From Variovorax sp. 770b2 (GTDB lineage Bacteria; Pseudomonadota; Gammaproteobacteria; Burkholderiales; Burkholderiaceae_C), in NCBI RefSeq assembly GCF_900115685.1, contig NZ_FOXJ01000008.1, positions 124,001 through 188,000 of the forward strand: a stretch of DNA of 64,000 bases, in the 5' to 3' direction. This document shows positions 60,353 to 64,000 of this stretch, piece after piece (position 1 is the first letter of the stretch; each line of letters opens with the position of its first letter). The notes beneath the pieces were generated by a model. That model did not search any database and had not been told where the DNA came from. It saw only the letters and a list, made by a program, of their open reading frames with translations. Made by a program: the position numbers and the translations under genes.

Positions 60353-61876
60353 TCAACCACCCGCCGGCAGCTTGCCCAATTCTTCCGATACCAGCCGCAC
60401 GATCAGCCGGTCCAGCGTCTGGACCGAGTAGTTCGCCACGTCGTGCCGGGTCTGCGAGCCCGGTCCGCTCGCGGGGTTCGCGCCCTCCTTGTAGGTCAGG
60501 AAAACAAAGCGCCCGCCCGTGTACTGGGCGATCTGGCGCTGGATGTATTCGCCCTGCTTGTCCAGCCCCGAGGCGCCCACGCTGAACACCTTGATGCCCT
60601 TGCCCAGTGCCGCGACCATGCTGTCGTCGTACTGCGGGCCGCCGTAGTCCAGGTGCGGCGGCGCATCTGCCAGCAGCACGACCAGGCGGGTGGTGCCGGT
60701 GCCGCGCCAGCTCAGCTGGTGGACGGTTTCGGCCAGCGCCTCGTTCATCGCCTCGGGGTAGTCGCCGCCGCCCGCGGCCTGCAGCCCATTGAGCACGCCC
60801 TGGAAAGCATCGAGGTTGTCGGTGAAATCGTGGCGCCGCACGACGAAGTCGTCGGTGACGTCGCGATAGGCCACCAACCCGAAGCAGGTGTCGGGGCGGC
60901 TCGGCAGCCGCGCCACCTCGTCGGCGATGGCGCGCAGCGTGGTCTTGAGCTTGGCGATCTCGTCGGCCATCGAGCCGGTGGCGTCGATGAGAAAGACCAG
61001 GTCGAGCTGCGCGCGCGCAGGCGCGGCGCCCGGCTTGTCGATCACCACGTCGACCGCGCTTTTCTGGCCGCGCTGCAGGAAGGCGGTGCCCTGCCGGCCG
61101 TTCTTGCGGACCGTGACCTCGTACATCTGGCTGTGCGTCCTGTCGAAGGCGAGCGGATGCAGCCAGGCGCGCCCGCCCGCATCGGTGCGCGCCCACATGG
61201 CGGCGCCGCTGGGCGCCTGCACCGCCACTTCGGCATCGGGCACCACGGCGCCGCGCGCGTCGCGCACCTGGAGCAGGTAGCGCGTGCTGACGTCGCGCTC
61301 GCGGTGGGCCACCCGGGTGCGGCCGCGGAAGTTCAGGTATTCGTTGAAGTCGGCGTTGTCGTCGACCATGCCGGCGGTGACGGGCTCGTTGGCCGGGCGT
61401 CCGGCCTGGGCGGGTTGGGCGATGCTCGCGCGCGGGGTCGGCGATACAGGCACGGGCGTTGCGGCGATGGCTGCCGGCACAGATGCGGCAACAGGAGGCA
61501 TGGCCGCGCTCAACTCGCGGGCGCTCGAGCCGTAGGCCTTCTTCTCGGCGGCCGCGGCCGGTTCCGCCTTGCGCAGTGCCTCGGGCGGTGCGGCGTCCAG
61601 GCGCCCCATCGTCGGCGCAGGGGTGGGCCTGGGTCTTTCGAGCTGCGCGTTCCGCACGCCCGGGGTCTCGTGGGTTTGCACCGGCCGCGCGCAATGGGTG
61701 GCCGAGGGCGCCTGGAAGTTCGGCTCGGTCTGCGAGACCTGCAGGGCCGGTTGGGGCCAGCGCGCGTTGGCGCCGATGGCCGGGATCTCGGTCGCGCCGC
61801 TGGCGCTCCACAGGAACTGCGCGCACAGCAGCACGACCAGCGGGCGGCGAAAACGGGGAGCGAAGGGCTGGGCCAT
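60353..61876 (-). CDS. Secreted von Willebrand factor A-domain protein
   Basis: 507 residues. A signal peptide (PLVVLLCAQFLWSASG) precedes a Pro/Ala-rich low-complexity stretch (about 60-165), a beta-sandwich carboxypeptidase-regulatory-like region (about 195-285: VRDARGAVVPDAEVAVQAPSG) and a vWA domain with MIDAS DATGSM (298-303). It is probably periplasmic or surface exposed and binds a protein ligand by metal. It is divergent from an ECF sigma/anti-sigma pair, which suggests coregulation. Confidence 0.85.
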   Translation of the reverse strand: MAQPFAPRFRRPLVVLLCAQFLWSASGATEIPAIGANARWPQPALQVSQTEPNFQAPSATHCARPVQTHETPGVRNAQLERPRPTPAPTMGRLDAAPPEALRKAEPAAAAEKKAYGSSARELSAAMPPVAASVPAAIAATPVPVSPTPRASIAQPAQAGRPANEPVTAGMVDDNADFNEYLNFRGRTRVAHRERDVSTRYLLQVRDARGAVVPDAEVAVQAPSGAAMWARTDAGGRAWLHPLAFDRTHSQMYEVTVRKNGRQGTAFLQRGQKSAVDVVIDKPGAAPARAQLDLVFLIDATGSMADEIAKLKTTLRAIADEVARLPSRPDTCFGLVAYRDVTDDFVVRRHDFTDNLDAFQGVLNGLQAAGGGDYPEAMNEALAETVHQLSWRGTGTTRLVVLLADAPPHLDYGGPQYDDSMVAALGKGIKVFSVGASGLDKQGEYIQRQIAQYTGGRFVFLTYKEGANPASGPGSQTRHDVANYSVQTLDRLIVRLVSEELGKLPAGG

Positions 61877-62011
61877 GGAAAGACTCCGGGTTGTGGGATC
61901 GAGGCTGATACGGCCGGCCCTCGGCCCCGGGGTTAAGCCGTGTGACTTTTTTTATGAGCGCGAACCCCGATGCCGTCCGCCGCCCGTACAAGCTCAGGTG
62001 AAAATCCGCCG

Positions 62012-62677
62012 ATGTCTGCGCTCCCACGCGCCCCTTCCGCCAAAGCCGCCACCGAGCGCGACGCCATACCCGACGATCAGTTGATGCTGGCCTACGCCCA
62101 CGGTGACGCCGCCGCGTTCGACGTGCTCTATGCGCGCCACGAGGGCGGGCTGTTCCGCTTCGTCAAGCGCCTCCTGGGCGCGCGGCTCGTGGCGCAGGCC
62201 GACGAGGTGTTCCAGGACACCTGGGTGCGGATCATCTCGGCGCGCGAGAGCTTCTCGCCGCAGGGCGCCACCTGGCGCACCTGGGCCTTCACGATCGCGC
62301 ACAACCTGGCCATGGACCGCCTGCGCGTGAGCGGGCGCGAGGTGGCGCTCGACACGCACACGGACGACGACGGCGATGCCGTGCCCACGCTCGACCGCGG
62401 CGTGCGCGGCGCGGTCGATGCCGCGGCGCATCCGTCGGCCGAGGAGCTCGCCTTCTGGCGCGCCGCCGGCCGGCGCCTCCTGGCCTGCCTCGATGAATTG
62501 CCGGCCGACCAGCGCGCCGCATTCCTGCTGCACCACGAAGACGGCCTGACCGTCGAGGCGCTGGCGGCGAGCCTGGAGATCGGTTTCGAGACCGTGCGCA
62601 GCCGCCTGCGCTACGGGCTGCAGAAGCTGCGCGGCTGCATGGAACGCTACCTGTCGGTGCTGGAGCAACGCGCATGA
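62012..62677 (+). CDS. ECF-subfamily RNA polymerase sigma factor
   Basis: 221 residues starting at ATG 62012 (MSALPRAPSA). Region 2 contains DEVFQDTWVRIISARE and TWAFTIAHNLAMDRLR; region 4 contains LPADQRAAFLLHHEDGLTVE and FETVRSRLRYGLQKLR. An in-frame upstream ATG at 61970 is less likely. Its stop overlaps the next gene (ATGA), which is a single-pass membrane protein fitting an anti-sigma factor. Confidence 0.9.
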   Translation: MSALPRAPSAKAATERDAIPDDQLMLAYAHGDAAAFDVLYARHEGGLFRFVKRLLGARLVAQADEVFQDTWVRIISARESFSPQGATWRTWAFTIAHNLAMDRLRVSGREVALDTHTDDDGDAVPTLDRGVRGAVDAAAHPSAEELAFWRAAGRRLLACLDELPADQRAAFLLHHEDGLTVEALAASLEIGFETVRSRLRYGLQKLRGCMERYLSVLEQRA

Positions 62678-64000
62678 GCAACGACATCGACCTCCCCGGC
62701 AACAGCGACGGCGACCTGCGCGACCCGGCGCTGCGCCGCGCGCTCGACCATGCGCCCGATCGCGATGCAACGCCCGATCCGCGCACGCGCGATGCGATCC
62801 GCAAGATGGCGCACAACCTGGCCGCCGCGCCCGCAGCGGCGCCGGCATCCGCCGCCAACAGCGCGAGCGCCGCGCCCTGGTGGCGCCGGCTGTTCGGCGG
62901 CGGCGACGCGCGCGCGCGCATGCCCTGGAATGCGGCCTTCGCCACCGTGCTCGTGGCCGGCTTCGTGACCGTGCTGTGGCATCGCGAGCCGATTCCCGAT
63001 GCGAGGCTCGATGGCGAGGCAAAGGTCGCGAGTGCGCCGGCACCGGCACCGGCCGCCGCGCCGACGCCGCCCGCAGCGGAGTCGGCACCGCAGGCGTCCA
63101 GCCCTGCAATCGTCGCGCAGCAAACACCGGCGGCAGAAGCACCTGCGGCCCCGGCGCGAGATGCGGCCAAGGAAGCACCGGACCGCGCGGCGGTGGATGC
63201 CGTCCGCAAGCCGGCGCCGGCGGCCGCGCGCAAGCAGGTCGAGGCGGCACCTGCGCCAGGGGCGAACGCTGCGCCTCCCGAGCCAGTGCCGGCGCCTGCC
63301 CCGTCCGAAGCGCGATCGGCTGCGGTGCCTGTTTCTCCGCCGCCTGCCATCGCCGCACCGGCACCTCCACCCGCGCCCGCTGCCGCACCCGCACCCGCGG
63401 CAGCGCCTCCACCGGCACTCGCGGCGCAAGCGCCGGGCGTCGCCGAGTCCTCCGCACGCGTGCGTCAAAAGAGCGAAAGCGTGCAGGACGAAAGAGAGCA
63501 AGACAGGCGCAGTGCATATGCCGCGCCATCCGCGCCATCCGCGCCATCGGTGGCCCCTGCTCCCATCGCCGTGCCCGAAAGGACGCCGCCTGCGGTGGCC
63601 TCTGCGCCGGCCGCGCCGCCAGCACCTGGCGCACCGGCGCCCTCGCATCGGGAACTGTCGGAGAACGCATCCGGCGCCGTTGCGCGGGGAGGCAGTCCGA
63701 GTGCCGACGTCTCGGGCGCGCTGCGCGATACGGCCCCCCCACGTGCCGCCGCCGCCAAGGCCGCAAGGTCGCCGGCGGGCGTGTCGCGGTTCTCCGCGCT
63801 GGACCGCTGGACGTCCTTCGACATCACGCGTGCAGGCTTGGGCGTGCACCACGCACGCGGCGACATCGAAGGGCTGGCGGCGTTGGTGAACACGGTGGCT
63901 CGCTCGGCCACTGCGGCCGATGCGCAACTGGCCGCGCCGGTCGAGGCGCGCCTGTCGCTCCATCAAGGCGGCACGCTGGTCGCCGTGCTCGAGATCGCGG
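62674..64000 (+). CDS. Putative anti-sigma factor with very long Pro/Ala linker (runs off window)
   Basis: The frame is open from ATG 62674 to the window end (442 codons, no stop). A short cytoplasmic part (about residues 1-85: LRDPALRRALDHAPDRDATPD) is followed by one transmembrane segment (AAFATVLVAGFVTVLW, about 90-105). Then comes a 200-residue periplasmic stretch of Ala/Pro repeats and a folded-looking domain (SRFSALDRWTSFDITRAG, about 370 on). Topology and ATGA coupling to the ECF gene suggest an anti-sigma factor. No zinc HxxxCxxC motif is present. Confidence 0.75.
   Translation, partial: MSNDIDLPGNSDGDLRDPALRRALDHAPDRDATPDPRTRDAIRKMAHNLAAAPAAAPASAANSASAAPWWRRLFGGGDARARMPWNAAFATVLVAGFVTVLWHREPIPDARLDGEAKVASAPAPAPAAAPTPPAAESAPQASSPAIVAQQTPAAEAPAAPARDAAKEAPDRAAVDAVRKPAPAAARKQVEAAPAPGANAAPPEPVPAPAPSEARSAAVPVSPPPAIAAPAPPPAPAAAPAPAAAPPPALAAQAPGVAESSARVRQKSESVQDEREQDRRSAYAAPSAPSAPSVAPAPIAVPERTPPAVASAPAAPPAPGAPAPSHRELSENASGAVARGGSPSADVSGALRDTAPPRAAAAKAARSPAGVSRFSALDRWTSFDITRAGLGVHHARGDIEGLAALVNTVARSATAADAQLAAPVEARLSLHQGGTLVAVLEIA

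Overview
The window is high-GC DNA with uniform GC-rich codon use throughout. It most likely comes from the chromosome of a Comamonadaceae betaproteobacterium, and the gene content and order fit Variovorax best: ahcY-tlyA-metF, rplM-rpsI-erpA, anmK / M23 peptidase / tyrS, phoH-ybeY and dtd. The genus call is inference from recalled gene order. There are no insertion sequences, phage genes, CRISPR arrays or rRNA genes. One tRNA (Met-CAU) is present.

Layout. 1-16.8 kb is mostly core chromosome: the ahcY 3' end, tlyA, metF, rlpA, rlmJ, ribosomal proteins L13/S9, erpA, an MFS pump, anmK, an M23 peptidase, tyrS, an OmpA/FecR pair, a CDF transporter, dtd, a methyltransferase, ybeY, phoH and ruvA. 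16.9-27 kb lies between ruvA and ruvB and is entirely minus strand. It holds a copper amine oxidase with an AraC regulator, then a seven-gene overlapping operon resembling E. coli ynbABCD plus plsC, which looks like an uncharacterised phospholipid pathway. 27-32.5 kb carries ruvB, a DmeF-like Co/Ni exporter, an NTF2-like protein, a fused sterol-desaturase/lysoplasmalogenase membrane enzyme and an LpxH-like phosphatase.

32.7-54.9 kb is an accessory catabolic region. It has three acyl-CoA dehydrogenases, an AMACR-type CoA racemase, two acyl-CoA ligases, a type-II 3-hydroxyacyl-CoA dehydrogenase, a thiolase and a 910-residue MalT/LAL-type LuxR regulator. Four promoter regions in this block share an 18-nt palindrome (half sites near ATCGTC / GACGAT, 6-nt spacer), which suggests one regulon. 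Interspersed are a bacterial AP2-domain protein, a periplasmic epoxide-hydrolase-like enzyme, an AraC-SDR-VOC module, an EamA transporter with an AraC regulator, a nitroreductase, a metallophosphoesterase and a truncated methyltransferase remnant.

55.2-64 kb has a copper/cytochrome-oxidase assembly set (PCuAC, Sco, DUF2946-like), small regulators, a chromate transporter and tRNA-Met. It ends with a von Willebrand A-domain protein divergent from an ECF sigma factor and a Pro/Ala-rich putative anti-sigma factor that runs off the window.

All start sites, domain assignments and functions are read by eye. No database search was run.
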